From the NCBI RefSeq assembly GCF_006175995.1, contig NZ_VDMB01000017.1, positions 602-48,345 of the forward strand: a stretch of 47,744 bases of DNA, in the 5' to 3' direction. Position numbers and translations under genes: made by a program. This DNA is from Desulfobotulus mexicanus (GTDB taxonomy: Bacteria; Desulfobacterota; Desulfobacteria; Desulfobacterales; ASO4-4). The notes below the pieces were generated by a model. That model ran no database searches, was not told the origin of the DNA, and was given only the letters and a program-made list of their open reading frames with translations. Shown piece after piece: positions 24,337 to 34,148 of the stretch. Position 1 is the first letter of the stretch. Every line of letters begins with the position of its first letter.

Positions 24337-26357
24337 CAGGCAAAACTTCCATTGGTTTCATCGGGTGCTGGCAAAAGGATTTCTCTGGGTCTGGCACCAT
24401 CTGCAGGCCCCAGAATTCCTTCCTTTTCCATGGTTTCTATGATTCTTGCCGCACGGTTGTAACCGATGCGCAGATGACGCTGCACCGCAGAAATGGAGGC
24501 CTGCCGGGTACGGAGAACCAGATCCACGGCTTCATCGTAGCGATCATCATATTCGGTTTCTTCGGTGTCGGGAGCTTCTTTATGATCCGATTCTGTTATG
24601 TCCTGAATATATTCAGGTTCCCCCTGGGATTTGATGAAGTCCGTGATGCGGGTCAGTTCCTCTTCCGTGACAAAGGCTCCGTGGATGCGCTGGATGCGGG
24701 AGGTGCCGGGTGGTACATAAAGCATGTCTCCATTACCCAGAAGGCTTTCTGCTCCCATGCTGTCAATGATGGTTCTGGAGTCAATCTTCGAAGACACCTG
24801 AAAAGAGATGCGTGTGGGAAAATTGGCCTTGATAACACCGGTGAGAACATCCACTGAAGGTCTCTGGGTGGCAAGGATGAGGTGGATGCCCGCAGCCCTT
24901 GCCATCTGGGCCAGTCTGGCCAGGGCCACTTCCACATCCCTGGAGGCTACCATCATGAGATCCGCAAGCTCGTCAATTATAATAACGATAAAGGGCAGGG
25001 GTGCATCCAGACCTGTTTCCCGCATTTTTTTATTGTAACCTGTAATGTTGCGGGTTTTGTGATCCGCCAGCAGTCCGTAACGCCTCTCCATTTCCCGAAC
25101 GGCCCAGTACAGGGCATTGGTGGCAAGTTTCATATCTGTGACCACAGGGGAGATGAGATGGGGGATGTCATTGTAAAAGGAAAGCTCAATGCGTTTGGGA
25201 TCAATCATCAGCAGTTTTACTTCATCGGGCCTTGCCTTGTAAAGGAGGCTTGTGATCATGCTGTTGAGTCCCACACTTTTTCCCGTTCCCGTGGCACCTG
25301 CAATTAGGATATGGGGCATGTGATCCATTGGTGCGACAACGGGTCGGCCTTCAATATCTTTTCCAAGGCAGAGGGTCAGGCGGGATGGGTGCTGCATGAA
25401 GGAGGGAGACTCAATCACTTCCCGCAGTCTTACCATTTCCCTGTCCTGATTGGGAATTTCTATGCCGATGACGTCCTTTCCCGGGATGGGGGCAACAATG
25501 CGTATGCTCAAAGCTGAGAGGGCAAGTGCCAGATCATCGGAAAGGTTGACAATCTTACTGATTTTAATACCGGGTGCAGGGCGGTACTCAAAGGTTGTGA
25601 TTACAGGCCCCGGAACAATGCGCACCACCTCACCACGGATACCGAAATCGCCCAGTTTTTTTTCAAGTATTTCTGATTTCATTTCCAGGGCAGCCCTGTC
25701 CTGAGTTGGAGGAGAAGGGTCCCTTGGTGTCAAAAAATCAGGTGAGGGCATTTCCCAGGAACTGTGCTGATACCTTTTCTTTTCCAGAGGAATGGTGGTA
25801 GGGGCTTGAGCCTTGTTTTCCGGTAAAGAAGATGCTGGCCGGATTTTTTTCTCCTGTCTTTCAGGGACAGATGCCTTGTCTTTTATGGTATCAGGGGCTT
25901 GTTCTGCCGGTTTTGGGTCAGAATGGGCCGGGCTGGCAGGGGGGGGCTGCTCAGGTGTCTTTTCCGGAGCTGGTGTTTTGGGTGGAGCTGATGCGGCTTC
26001 CGTAAGCGGATGCTCTGTTTTGTCCGTTAAAACAATTTCAGGGCCTGTTTTACCCGTTGCGGAATTCAGACGGGTCAGCATGTCATGGAAACGGCTGTAT
26101 GCGGAATCATTAAGGGTCCGGTCTTTTTTTTGCAAGTTGATCAGTTTTCCTGCCAGATTCAGGGCGGCAGTGAGCAGCAGTTTTTCATTGCCTACGGTAC
26201 TCTGGATTGGAGAAAAGTCCCTTTGTACATGGGCCAGTTCTGTTTTTAGAATGGCCAGCACGGATTCGGGGTTAGTCACATCGGATGAGGCGCAGATTTT
26301 ATGCGGTGTTCCGAAAATATCTATGGTTATTATTTTTTCTGATTCTGCCTGTGACAT
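24336..26357 (-). CDS. ftsK: FtsK/SpoIIIE DNA translocase with N-terminal ZapA-like domain and no membrane domain
   Basis: This is a 673-aa dsDNA pump. The motor has FtsK alpha and beta regions from about 225, Walker A GATGTGKS with K360, Walker [11 protein letters not shown] at 458-467, and ATQRP at 496-500. A winged-helix gamma domain (about 605-665; [20 protein letters not shown]) reads orientation sequences in related proteins. The usual four-helix N-terminal membrane domain is absent. Residues about 8-95 instead resemble Zap[16 protein letters not shown], a helix, then [20 protein letters not shown] and a coiled coil. A Pro/Ala/Lys-rich linker (about 105-215) follows. ZapA binds FtsZ, so this motor may reach the division ring through that domain. 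GGAG precedes the ATG. Confidence 0.93.
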   Translation of the reverse strand: MSQAESEKIITIDIFGTPHKICASSDVTNPESVLAILKTELAHVQRDFSPIQSTVGNEKLLLTAALNLAGKLINLQKKDRTLNDSAYSRFHDMLTRLNSATGKTGPEIVLTDKTEHPLTEAASAPPKTPAPEKTPEQPPPASPAHSDPKPAEQAPDTIKDKASVPERQEKKIRPASSLPENKAQAPTTIPLEKKRYQHSSWEMPSPDFLTPRDPSPPTQDRAALEMKSEILEKKLGDFGIRGEVVRIVPGPVITTFEYRPAPGIKISKIVNLSDDLALALSALSIRIVAPIPGKDVIGIEIPNQDREMVRLREVIESPSFMQHPSRLTLCLGKDIEGRPVVAPMDHMPHILIAGATGTGKSVGLNSMITSLLYKARPDEVKLLMIDPKRIELSFYNDIPHLISPVVTDMKLATNALYWAVREMERRYGLLADHKTRNITGYNKKMRETGLDAPLPFIVIIIDELADLMMVASRDVEVALARLAQMARAAGIHLILATQRPSVDVLTGVIKANFPTRISFQVSSKIDSRTIIDSMGAESLLGNGDMLYVPPGTSRIQRIHGAFVTEEELTRITDFIKSQGEPEYIQDITESDHKEAPDTEETEYDDRYDEAVDLVLRTRQASISAVQRHLRIGYNRAARIIETMEKEGILGPADGARPREILLPAPDETNGSFA

Positions 26358-26453
26358 GGATACTCCGTGTGTGTCAAAAAAATGGTAAGCGTCAGGTATT
26401 TTTTATTCTTAAATCCATGAGCTTTAATTTCAGCTGCTTAGTTCAGCCCTAAG

Positions 26454-26521
26454 GTATCCCGGCTGTTTGTGAGTGACATTGCAATCGTTTCGGATTGCGT
26501 CACGGTCAACAACCGGGATAC
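26454..26521. repeat. Structured palindromic repeat, copy 1
   Basis: The outer stem GTATCCCGG (26454-26462) pairs exactly with CCGGGATAC (26513-26521). Inside is a core of 21 nt (26473-26493, GTGACATTGCAATCGTTTCG plus G) and 12 nt (ATTGCGTCACGG, 26494-26505) that itself folds as GTGAC..GCAATC/GATTGC..GTCAC. The same 21-nt and 12-nt blocks occur reversed at 33260-33280 and 33228-33239. It lies between the DUF4388 gene and ftsK. Confidence 0.8.
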
Positions 26522-26558
26522 ATGTCTGACTGACAGATGTGGCCCTTAGCAAACGAAA

Positions 26559-28751
26559 TCATGGCCTGATGGCAAAGGCATGGCCGCAGGTTTCGGGCCC
26601 ATGGCTCTGCCTTTGAAAAACACTTTCATCCCTTGCTGTGACTACCCGGACTTCATTGGTATAGCCCCGGCTGAAAAGTTCCGAACTCCAGTACCAGCGG
26701 TTGGGGTCTGGAAGCGGGTAAGCCGGAGGATTTTTAAATATCTGGGCCAGCTCACTTTCTCTGGGCAGCCGCCAGTCCCTGTGACCACCTAGATTAAGGT
26801 TTTGTACAAAGGTTCTGGCTTCATGGAAATTAAGGCATTGGCCCGTATGGGCTTCTGAATCCGTCAGCATCCATATTTTTCCTGTCTGCCTGTCCTGTAC
26901 CGTGCCATTGTTGAGATTTATAAAGCGCTGCTGTACTCCTGCAAGCCGCCGGTTCATCTCCCTTGTGGCATTTTCAAGTCTGGCTCTGGCCTCTGCGGCC
27001 CTTGCCCTTTCTTCCGCCTGCTGACGTTGCAGGGCCAGTGCCGCCTGACGCCTTCTTTCTTCAAGGGACTCCTGCTCACGCCTTGTTCTTTCTCTAATAA
27101 TCTGGTCCCGCAGGGCCTGGGCCTGACTCCGGTAATGTTCCGGCGGGGACTCGGTGAGGTAACGGTCGAGGAGCGAGATGCGGGTCATTTCATTGAGGCC
27201 TGGGCGCTTTAGATCGGACTGCAGACTTTCCCACATCCTGTCTTCTGCTGTTTTCTGTTCCAGAAACCCTATACGCTGGCGGATAAAGGTTAAAATTTGT
27301 GGATCATTTTCTTCCCGCCTTGTTCTTTCAAAAAAACGCAGCCTTTCTTCATTGCTGTTCAGCCTGTCTGCGGAAGCCTGAAGATCCTCAATGCGCTGCT
27401 GCCGGAGAAGATTGTTCAGATGGATACGGGCCCTTTCCATACCTGCGTGTTCAGGGAAATCTTCCATATATTCACGGGCTGCGACCATGGCACGGGATCG
27501 TGTTTCTCTATTCTTGCCGGAAAGTCCGAGAATAAATGCCAGTCGTTGGTCTCCCCTTTCTTCTATGCTTTTTTCAAGAACTGCCATGCCGGGGTTTTCC
27601 GGAAAACGCTGCTGAAAGTCCCTTGCCCTCTGCAGCCAGTTTCTTTCGGCAATGTTTTCTTCTGTCATGGCAGCCATATCCTTTGCCATGGCAAGGATGC
27701 GATCCTCTCGCAGGGTTTTTACCGTATCTGCCCTTGGACCGTCAGGATGGCGTATGAGAAAACGCTCATAGAGCCTTAAGCCCTTTTCAAAGTCTTCGGG
27801 ACTGGAAGAGAGCTGTTTTTCTTCGTTCATCAGCTCAAGGTAGTCCCTCTCCAGTATGCTTTGCCGGAGCTGACCCCTTGCGTGGGTAATTTCCTGGGCA
27901 TGGGGGCTGTCCGGAAAGGCATCGAGAAAGCGGTTGAAAAGAACTTCCTGCTGTTCTGGCAGTTCCATGCGCAACAGGGATTCCTGTAATTCTGTGTAGG
28001 CCGTATTGTGCTGATATCTGGCATAGCCAAAGTAGGAAGCAGCAGCAGCGATAATAATAAATCCCATTGTTGTGAAGGTAAGAATCAGAAGCCGTTTCCT
28101 GCTGAATCTGGGGGCTGGCTTCGGATCTTCGGTTTTTTCTGCATGGGAAGAGCTGGGAGGTCTTTCGGACTGTTTTCCGGCCGACTGCATGGCCTGTATC
28201 CGGATGGGCTGCATTGATGCTTCTGGAGAAATGTTTTGGGTAAAATCCGTATTGGTAGCCTGACGCAGTTCATCGTCAGAAAATTCATAGGCACTAAGTG
28301 CGGCCAGCTCGTCATCTTCATCGTCATCAAAAACGCTTCCGCTGTCCTGATGGAAAGGCCTTGTCGGTTCCGGAGTTTCTTCAATTTCAAGCTCTGGGAT
28401 TTCATCTTCTTCGTCTTCTTCATCACCGATGTTCTGGAGCTTTTCATCCTGAAGCCTTGCCCCTTCCATCAGAAGGTGCATCATGGGCACACGGATTTTT
28501 CTTTCAGTGGCAGCACAATCCCTTTGCATATGAATGACAGGATCTTTGAGGCAGAGAATTTCATAGGCCGCATCCAGTGCTGGCAGATCCCTGTAACTGG
28601 CATCAATGACCTCACCATCCCGGATATGGATTTCTCCCTGGGATTTTTTACCCTTCACCGTGAGTGTGCAGGTGGTTTTTTCCATCTGTACCATCTGGAG
28701 GAAAGCAGGAAGGCTGAAGCCCTGAATTTTTCCGCCTGGAGATAAGCTCAT
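26559..28751 (-). CDS. DUF4388 / transmembrane / coiled repeat / DUF1566 protein
   Basis: This 730-aa protein has four parts. Residues 1-100 are a DUF4388 (PATAN-like) domain: SLPAFLQMVQMEKTTCTLTV, GEIHIRDGEVIDA. A Glu/Asp-rich linker follows. A single membrane helix near 220-250 reads LLILTFTTMGFIIIAAAASYF. A long, helical, Arg/Glu-rich periplasmic region with TPR-like spacing runs to about 610. A DUF1566 (Lcl-type) domain ends the protein: GTVQDRQTGKIWM, GGHRDWRLPRESEL, WYWSSELF. It probably senses or organises across the inner membrane, with a cytoplasmic protein-interaction domain. It sits between parC and ftsK on the same strand. Its function is unknown. Confidence 0.82.
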   Translation of the reverse strand: MSLSPGGKIQGFSLPAFLQMVQMEKTTCTLTVKGKKSQGEIHIRDGEVIDASYRDLPALDAAYEILCLKDPVIHMQRDCAATERKIRVPMMHLLMEGARLQDEKLQNIGDEEDEEDEIPELEIEETPEPTRPFHQDSGSVFDDDEDDELAALSAYEFSDDELRQATNTDFTQNISPEASMQPIRIQAMQSAGKQSERPPSSSHAEKTEDPKPAPRFSRKRLLILTFTTMGFIIIAAAASYFGYARYQHNTAYTELQESLLRMELPEQQEVLFNRFLDAFPDSPHAQEITHARGQLRQSILERDYLELMNEEKQLSSSPEDFEKGLRLYERFLIRHPDGPRADTVKTLREDRILAMAKDMAAMTEENIAERNWLQRARDFQQRFPENPGMAVLEKSIEERGDQRLAFILGLSGKNRETRSRAMVAAREYMEDFPEHAGMERARIHLNNLLRQQRIEDLQASADRLNSNEERLRFFERTRREENDPQILTFIRQRIGFLEQKTAEDRMWESLQSDLKRPGLNEMTRISLLDRYLTESPPEHYRSQAQALRDQIIRERTRREQESLEERRRQAALALQRQQAEERARAAEARARLENATREMNRRLAGVQQRFINLNNGTVQDRQTGKIWMLTDSEAHTGQCLNFHEARTFVQNLNLGGHRDWRLPRESELAQIFKNPPAYPLPDPNRWYWSSELFSRGYTNEVRVVTARDESVFQRQSHGPETCGHAFAIRP

Positions 28752-28805
28752 AAAATGCCCCTGGGTGCTTTAAGTTTTTGTGAATAAAGATTCGCCTTTT
28801 ATGTC

Positions 28806-31085
28806 TTAGGACTCTTCTTTGTTTTCCGGGTGAAGAATCTCAAAGGACTGGACATTCCTGAATCCTCTGGGCAGCAGTTGTCCCCTGCGACCCCGTACTC
28901 CCCTGAAAGGATCGAGTTGTCCCGGCTTCAGGGTGAGGCTCCGTTTTCCGGCCCAGAGAACAAGACTGGTCTCCGGAGGGAGTACCATGAGATGCTTCAG
29001 TACTTCTTCTCCGCTGGCAGCTCTGGCGGCCAGTATATTTATAATCTTATTTCCTTTTCCCCTGGGAAGTACGGGCAGATCCTCAAGGGGGAAAACAAGC
29101 ATGCGTCCTTCATTGGTTATGGCCGCAATAAGCAGGTCTTGAATATTGGAGAGTTTCAGTGGTTTTAAGGGAATGGCTTCCCGGGTCAGGGTAATGAAGG
29201 CTTTTCCTGCACGGTTTTTGGCCATCATATCCCCAAGCCTTGCAATGAAGCCATAGCCCGCATTGCTGGCCACGAGAAAACTGTCTTCGGGGTTGCCCAT
29301 GAGCAGGTACAGGGGAACGGCATCCACAGGAAAACTAAGGCGGCCGCTGATGGGTTCTCCATAGCCTCTGGCCGAAGGCAGGCCATGGGCGGCAAGGGAG
29401 TAGGATCTGCCCGTAGAGTCGATGAAAACTGCCTGCTGATCACTTTTGCCCCGGACAGCATCAAGGAAGCCGTCTCCGGATTTATAGGAAAGGCTATGGC
29501 CGTCCACCTCATGGCCTTTGGCTGCTCGAACCCAGCCTTTTTCCGAAAGAATTACGGTTAGGGGTTCTGCGGGCATCAGTTCATCCTGTCGCAGGGGGCG
29601 GGCCTCTTCCCTTGCAACCACCTGGGATCTGCGCTCATCGCTAAACTGTTTTGCATCCTGAAGAATCTCTTTTTTAATGAGACTTTTCAGTTTTTTTTCC
29701 GAACCCAGAAGTGTCTCAAGGCGGCTGGCCTCTTCTTTACAGTCATCCTGTTCGGCTTTAAGTCTTACTTCTTCCAGCCTTGCCAGTTGCCGCAGACGGG
29801 TATCGAGAATGTATTCCGCCTGAATTTCCGTAAGGCCAAAGCGTTCCATCAGGATGGGCTTTGGTTTGTCTTCATGGCGGATAATGGCTATGACCTCATC
29901 AATGTTCAGGCAGGCCAGAAGAAAACCTTCCAGCAGATGCAGCCGTTCTCTGAGTTTATTCAGTCTGTGTTCCAGACGCTGACGCACGGTTTGTGTACGG
30001 AAGGCCAGCCATTGGGAAAGAAGACTTTTTAAGCCCAGAACTCCGGGTTTTCTGTCCATGGAGATGAGATTCATGTTGACCCGGCAGTTCTTTTCCAGAT
30101 CCGTGGTTGCAAAGAGATGAGCCATAACGGACTGGGCATCTGTTTTCGGGCTTTTAAGGACAATTACAAGACGCACGGGATCTTCATGGTCGGACTCATC
30201 CCTGAGATCCACCACCATGGGGATTTTTTTGGTCTGCATCTGGCTTGCGATCTGTTCCAGAATTTTTGCACCCGAGGTCTGGTGGGGCAGGGCTGTGATA
30301 ATGATTTCCCCGTTTTCCACCGTAAAGACCGCCCGCATTTTAATGGAGCCGTGGCCGGATTCGTAGATGGAAAGTATTTCCTGTCTGGGCGTGATGATTT
30401 CCGCACCCGTGGGGAAATCCGGACCCTGAATATACTGGCATAGGGAAGCTGTGTCCGCATCCGGGTTATCAATAAGGTGTATGCAGGCCGCAGCCACTTC
30501 TCCAAGGTTGTGGGGAGGAATGTCCGTTGCCATGCCCACTGCAATGCCGGATGCGCCGTTGATGAGAACATTGGGCAGCCTTGCCGGAAGGACTCTGGGC
30601 TCCGAAAGTGTGCCGTCAAAATTGGGTATCCATTCCGTGGTGCCCTGACCCAGCTCGGAAAGAAGCAGATCCGCATAGGCTGTTAGTTTGGATTCCGTGT
30701 AACGCATGGCAGCAAAGCTTTTGGGATCATCCTGGGCACCCCAGTTGCCTTGACCGTCCACAAGGGGGTAGCGGCAGGTGAAGGGCTGGGCAAGATGAAC
30801 CATGGCCTCATAGCAGGAGGCATCTCCGTGGGGGTGGTATTTACCCAGCACATCACCCACGGTACGGGCGGATTTTTTATATTTGGCAGCAGCCTTGAGA
30901 CCAAGCTCGCTCATGGCGTAGACAATACGCCGCTGTACGGGTTTCAGGCCGTCTCCTATGTGGGGAAGGGCCCGGTCCAGAATCACATACATGGCATATT
31001 CAAGGTAGGCTGCTTCCGTAAAGGCATCAAGGCTTAAGGCTTCATCGTCTTCCAGGGTATCGGGGGTGAGGATGTCTTCGCTCAT
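28806..31085 (-). CDS. parC: DNA topoisomerase IV subunit A
   Basis: This is the breakage-reunion subunit of topoisomerase IV, which decatenates daughter chromosomes. At 759 aa it is close to E. coli ParC (752), and several blocks match it closely ([50 protein letters not shown]). The active-site tyrosine is Y129 in AAMRYTES. In the quinolone-resistance region the sequence is [10 protein letters not shown], so alanine (A89) stands where E. coli ParC has Ser80. The start overlaps the parE stop codon as ATGA, so translation is coupled. It is followed 54 bases later by the DUF4388 gene. Confidence 0.95.
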   Translation of the reverse strand: MSEDILTPDTLEDDEALSLDAFTEAAYLEYAMYVILDRALPHIGDGLKPVQRRIVYAMSELGLKAAAKYKKSARTVGDVLGKYHPHGDASCYEAMVHLAQPFTCRYPLVDGQGNWGAQDDPKSFAAMRYTESKLTAYADLLLSELGQGTTEWIPNFDGTLSEPRVLPARLPNVLINGASGIAVGMATDIPPHNLGEVAAACIHLIDNPDADTASLCQYIQGPDFPTGAEIITPRQEILSIYESGHGSIKMRAVFTVENGEIIITALPHQTSGAKILEQIASQMQTKKIPMVVDLRDESDHEDPVRLVIVLKSPKTDAQSVMAHLFATTDLEKNCRVNMNLISMDRKPGVLGLKSLLSQWLAFRTQTVRQRLEHRLNKLRERLHLLEGFLLACLNIDEVIAIIRHEDKPKPILMERFGLTEIQAEYILDTRLRQLARLEEVRLKAEQDDCKEEASRLETLLGSEKKLKSLIKKEILQDAKQFSDERRSQVVAREEARPLRQDELMPAEPLTVILSEKGWVRAAKGHEVDGHSLSYKSGDGFLDAVRGKSDQQAVFIDSTGRSYSLAAHGLPSARGYGEPISGRLSFPVDAVPLYLLMGNPEDSFLVASNAGYGFIARLGDMMAKNRAGKAFITLTREAIPLKPLKLSNIQDLLIAAITNEGRMLVFPLEDLPVLPRGKGNKIINILAARAASGEEVLKHLMVLPPETSLVLWAGKRSLTLKPGQLDPFRGVRGRRGQLLPRGFRNVQSFEILHPENKEES

Positions 31086-33022
31086 GAAAGGATCTCCCCT
31101 TCTTCGGTATTTTCTGCAAGGGTTTTATCCCCATGGGTTTCCAGCCATACACGGCGGTCCTGGGACCGTTTTTTTGCCAGCAGCATATCCATCATATCAA
31201 AGGTCCGGCTGTTATTGTCCAGGGTAAGGCGTACCAGCCTGCGGGTATCCGGAGCCATGGTGGTTTCCTTGAGCTGCATGGGGTTCATTTCGCCAAGACC
31301 CTTGAAACGGACCACATTGATGGTGGTCTTTTTCCCTTTTTTCCTGGCAATCCGGTCTAAAATGGCTTTTTTTTCCGACTGATCCAGAGCATAAAAAACT
31401 TCTTTGCCAGCGTCAATGCGGAACAGAGGTGGCATGGCTACATGGACGTGTCCCTTTTCGACCAGAGGTCTGAAGTGTCGCATGAAGAGGGCGCAGAGTA
31501 GAGTGGCAATGTGCAGACCATCGGAGTCCGCATCCGCCAGAATACAGACTTTACCGTATCTCAGTCCGGAAAGGTCGTCTGAGGCAGGGTCAACGCCTAT
31601 GGCAACGGAGATGTCGTGGATTTCCTTTGATGCCAGGACCTGTCCCGATTCCACCTCCCAGGTGTTGAGGATTTTTCCCCTAAGGGGCATGACTGCCTGA
31701 AACTGTCTGTCCCTGGCCTGCTTGGCAGAGCCTCCTGCAGAATCCCCTTCCACCAGAAAAAGCTCCGTTCTCCCGCTTTCATGGGAAACGCAGTCCGCAA
31801 GTTTTCCGGGCAGGGCCGGTCCTGCGGTGATTTTTTTTCTGGAGACTGTCTTTGCAGCCTTCAGTCTTTTCATGGCCGCCTGTATGACTATGGAGGCAAC
31901 GGCTTCTCCCACTTCAGGGTGGCGGTTTAGCCAGAGGCTGAAGGTATCCTTGACTGCAGTGGAAATAAAGCTGGCAGCCTGACGGGACGAAAGCCGCTCT
32001 TTGGTCTGGCCGGAAAACTGTGGTTCCGACATTTTCAAAGAAAGGACAAAGGAGCAGGATTCCCACACATCCTCCGGTGCCAGCTTGACTCCCCGCTGCA
32101 GAAGGTTTCTGAACTCACAGAATTCTTTCAGGGCCGCCAGAAGTCCGGATCGGAAACCGTTGACATGGGTACCGCCCTGGGGGGTGGGGATGAGGTTTAC
32201 ATAGCTTTCTCCCACAGAACCCGGACCTTCGGCCATCCATGTGGCAGCCCATTCAACGGATTCATTTTCTGTATCATGGCTGCCGGTAAAGGGTACTTCG
32301 GGAACCCTTTCCTGCATACCCAGTGTGGTGTCCAGATAGTCCCTGAGGCCGTCTTCGTAGTGCCAGTGTTCCTTTGTTCCAGCAATTTCATTGGAAAAAA
32401 TTACCTCAAGGCCGGGGCAGAGAACGGCTTTGGCCCTTAATATATGGCGTAGTTTGGTAACGGAAAAATCTGGAGCATCAAAATATCGGGGTTCCGGCCA
32501 GAATCTGACCTGGGTTCCTGTATTTCTTCGGCTGACCGTGTCTATGAGAGCAAGGTCTTCTACCCTGTATCCCTGTTCAAAGGCAATTCCGTAGCGATTG
32601 CCATCCCTTCGGATTTCCACTTCCAGACGGCGGGAGAGGGCGTTGACAACGGAAACTCCCACTCCGTGCAGACCACCGGAAAAGCGGTAGGTTTTGCTGG
32701 AAAATTTGGCCCCAGCATGGAGGCGTGTCAGAATAAGCTCCACGCCGGTGAGGCCTTCTGCCGGATGCATGTCTACTGGCATCCCCCGGCCGTCATCCAG
32801 CACGGAGAGGGACTGATCCTTGTGCAGGGTCACGGTGATTTTTTTTGCAAATCCTGCAATGGCTTCATCCACGGCATTGTCGATAACCTCCTGGGCCAGA
32901 TGGTTGGGCCGCTGGGTGTCCGTGTACATGCCGGGACGCTGCCTTACAGGGTCGAGGCCCCTTAGAACCTCTATGGATTCCGATGTATATTCTGTGGATG
33001 ACGGTGCCGCTCTGTCGAACAT
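31082..33022 (-). CDS. parE: DNA topoisomerase IV subunit B
   Basis: This is the ATPase subunit of topoisomerase IV, 646 aa, close to E. coli ParE (630). The GHKL ATPase has [22 protein letters not shown] and [15 protein letters not shown]. The Toprim domain has [27 protein letters not shown] and DADSDGLHI. The N-terminal [23 protein letters not shown] resembles ParE more than GyrB. It is the first gene of the parE-parC pair and starts 371 bases after the IclR gene stop. A repeat element lies in that gap. Confidence 0.95.
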   Translation of the reverse strand: MFDRAAPSSTEYTSESIEVLRGLDPVRQRPGMYTDTQRPNHLAQEVIDNAVDEAIAGFAKKITVTLHKDQSLSVLDDGRGMPVDMHPAEGLTGVELILTRLHAGAKFSSKTYRFSGGLHGVGVSVVNALSRRLEVEIRRDGNRYGIAFEQGYRVEDLALIDTVSRRNTGTQVRFWPEPRYFDAPDFSVTKLRHILRAKAVLCPGLEVIFSNEIAGTKEHWHYEDGLRDYLDTTLGMQERVPEVPFTGSHDTENESVEWAATWMAEGPGSVGESYVNLIPTPQGGTHVNGFRSGLLAALKEFCEFRNLLQRGVKLAPEDVWESCSFVLSLKMSEPQFSGQTKERLSSRQAASFISTAVKDTFSLWLNRHPEVGEAVASIVIQAAMKRLKAAKTVSRKKITAGPALPGKLADCVSHESGRTELFLVEGDSAGGSAKQARDRQFQAVMPLRGKILNTWEVESGQVLASKEIHDISVAIGVDPASDDLSGLRYGKVCILADADSDGLHIATLLCALFMRHFRPLVEKGHVHVAMPPLFRIDAGKEVFYALDQSEKKAILDRIARKKGKKTTINVVRFKGLGEMNPMQLKETTMAPDTRRLVRLTLDNNSRTFDMMDMLLAKKRSQDRRVWLETHGDKTLAENTEEGEILS

Positions 33023-33165
33023 GAAAATCCCGATACCTCATTGTTGAAACTTTGGGGCAGCAGAGAAGTGCTTCTCCTGCTGCCGGAAACAAAGTTTTAT
33101 ATATACCTCAGATTCATCCGGAACGAAAACCGTCTTTTTATGGAAAATAAAAAAGGAGGTAACAG

Positions 33166-33361
33166 TTCAGCACAGTTTTCCAAGTACCATACCTGCAAGA
33201 CAGATGCACAGGCCCCAGGCTATTTGCCCGTGACGCAATTTTATTCTTAGAGCTTCTTGCCGAAACGATTGCAATGTCACTTGCAAATAGCCACAGAGCC
33301 TTGTGCCAGTACGAAGCTGCTGTAATTACAGCATTGGCAGTTCAGAATAAACTGTGCTGAA
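33166..33361. repeat. Structured palindromic repeat, copy 2, MITE-like
   Basis: This 196-bp imperfect palindrome is bounded by 13-bp terminal inverted repeats: TTCAGCACAGTTT (33166-33178) and AAACTGTGCTGAA (33349-33361). Inside, a 10-bp perfect stem GGCTATTTGC/GCAAATAGCC (33218-33227 with 33283-33292) encloses the core shared with copy 1. The core blocks are 12 nt (33228-33239) and 21 nt (33260-33280), in reverse orientation and separated here by 20 extra bases. A 16-nt perfect palindrome lies at 33318-33333. No ORF is present. It fills most of the gap between the IclR gene and parE. Confidence 0.8.
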
Positions 33362-33392
33362 TAATAACAAAAGGAGGAGGCAAAGGGAAAAG

Positions 33393-34148
33393 TCAGGGAA
33401 GATAACCGAGGGCCCTTGAAACTTCCATGGCCGTTGCCAGAAGATCCCTTGTGTGATGGTCACGGTCCGGCCCGGAAAGCAGTGCCGGGCTGTCGGAGAT
33501 GCTTATTGCTCCGGCACACTCTCCGGTACTGTCCCATACGGGGGCAGCAATGCAGCTCATTCCGTTCATGTATTCTTCGGATTCCGTTGCAAAACCCGTT
33601 AAGCGGATTTGTCTTATTTCCTCCCTGAAAAGGCCTTTTTCCGTACGGGTTCTGGGTGTGAAAGGTATAAAGTCAGTATTTTCCACAAACTCATTGTATT
33701 TTTCTTCAGGAAGAGCTGCCAGCATGACCTTACCCAGAGCCGTGCAGTAGGCAGGCAGTCTCGGTCCCAGATGATGCTGGAAACCAGCATGGAAGTGGGG
33801 AAAAAGGTTAAGGGTTACAAGGGCTGCATTTCTGTCCCATATGGCAAGTCTTGCCATACGCCGTGTGGATTCTGCCAGCCTGCGGGTGGGGACCATGCCC
33901 ACCTGATTGATTTTTAAGGTGGCAGAAAGGTAGGTTCCCAGCTCATAAATTTTGAGACCCAGACCATATTTTCTGGTTTCAGGATCCTGCTGCAGAAAAC
34001 CCTCTTCATGCAGGGTCTGCATCAGGCCATGTACCGTGGGTTTAGGCAGTCCCATCAGCTTGCTGACATCGGTTATGCCCAGTCTGGGATTCTTACTGGA
34101 AAAAAATGAAAGAATGCGGAGGGCACGCTGAACGGATTGTATGCTCAT
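33393..34148 (-). CDS. IclR-family transcriptional regulator
   Basis: This 251-aa regulator has an N-terminal winged HTH (SVQRALRILSFFSSKNPRLG, LPKPTVHGLMQTLHEEGFL) and a C-terminal IclR effector domain (PAYCTALGKVMLAALPEE, GFATESEEYMNGMSCIAAPV, GAISISDSP). IclR proteins usually control catabolic operons in response to small carbon acids. Its start overlaps the stop of the upstream sensor kinase gene as ATGA, so it is translated with it. That is unusual, as kinases normally pair with response regulators. No catabolic genes are adjacent, so the targets are unknown. Confidence 0.93.
   Translation of the reverse strand: MSIQSVQRALRILSFFSSKNPRLGITDVSKLMGLPKPTVHGLMQTLHEEGFLQQDPETRKYGLGLKIYELGTYLSATLKINQVGMVPTRRLAESTRRMARLAIWDRNAALVTLNLFPHFHAGFQHHLGPRLPAYCTALGKVMLAALPEEKYNEFVENTDFIPFTPRTRTEKGLFREEIRQIRLTGFATESEEYMNGMSCIAAPVWDSTGECAGAISISDSPALLSGPDRDHHTRDLLATAMEVSRALGYLP

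Noticed and set aside
33041-33250. A plus-strand 69-codon open frame in the IclR-parE gap with AAGGAGG inside it
   Set aside because: The AAGGAGG at 33153 is not followed by a start codon at useful distance, and the frame enters the palindromic repeat.
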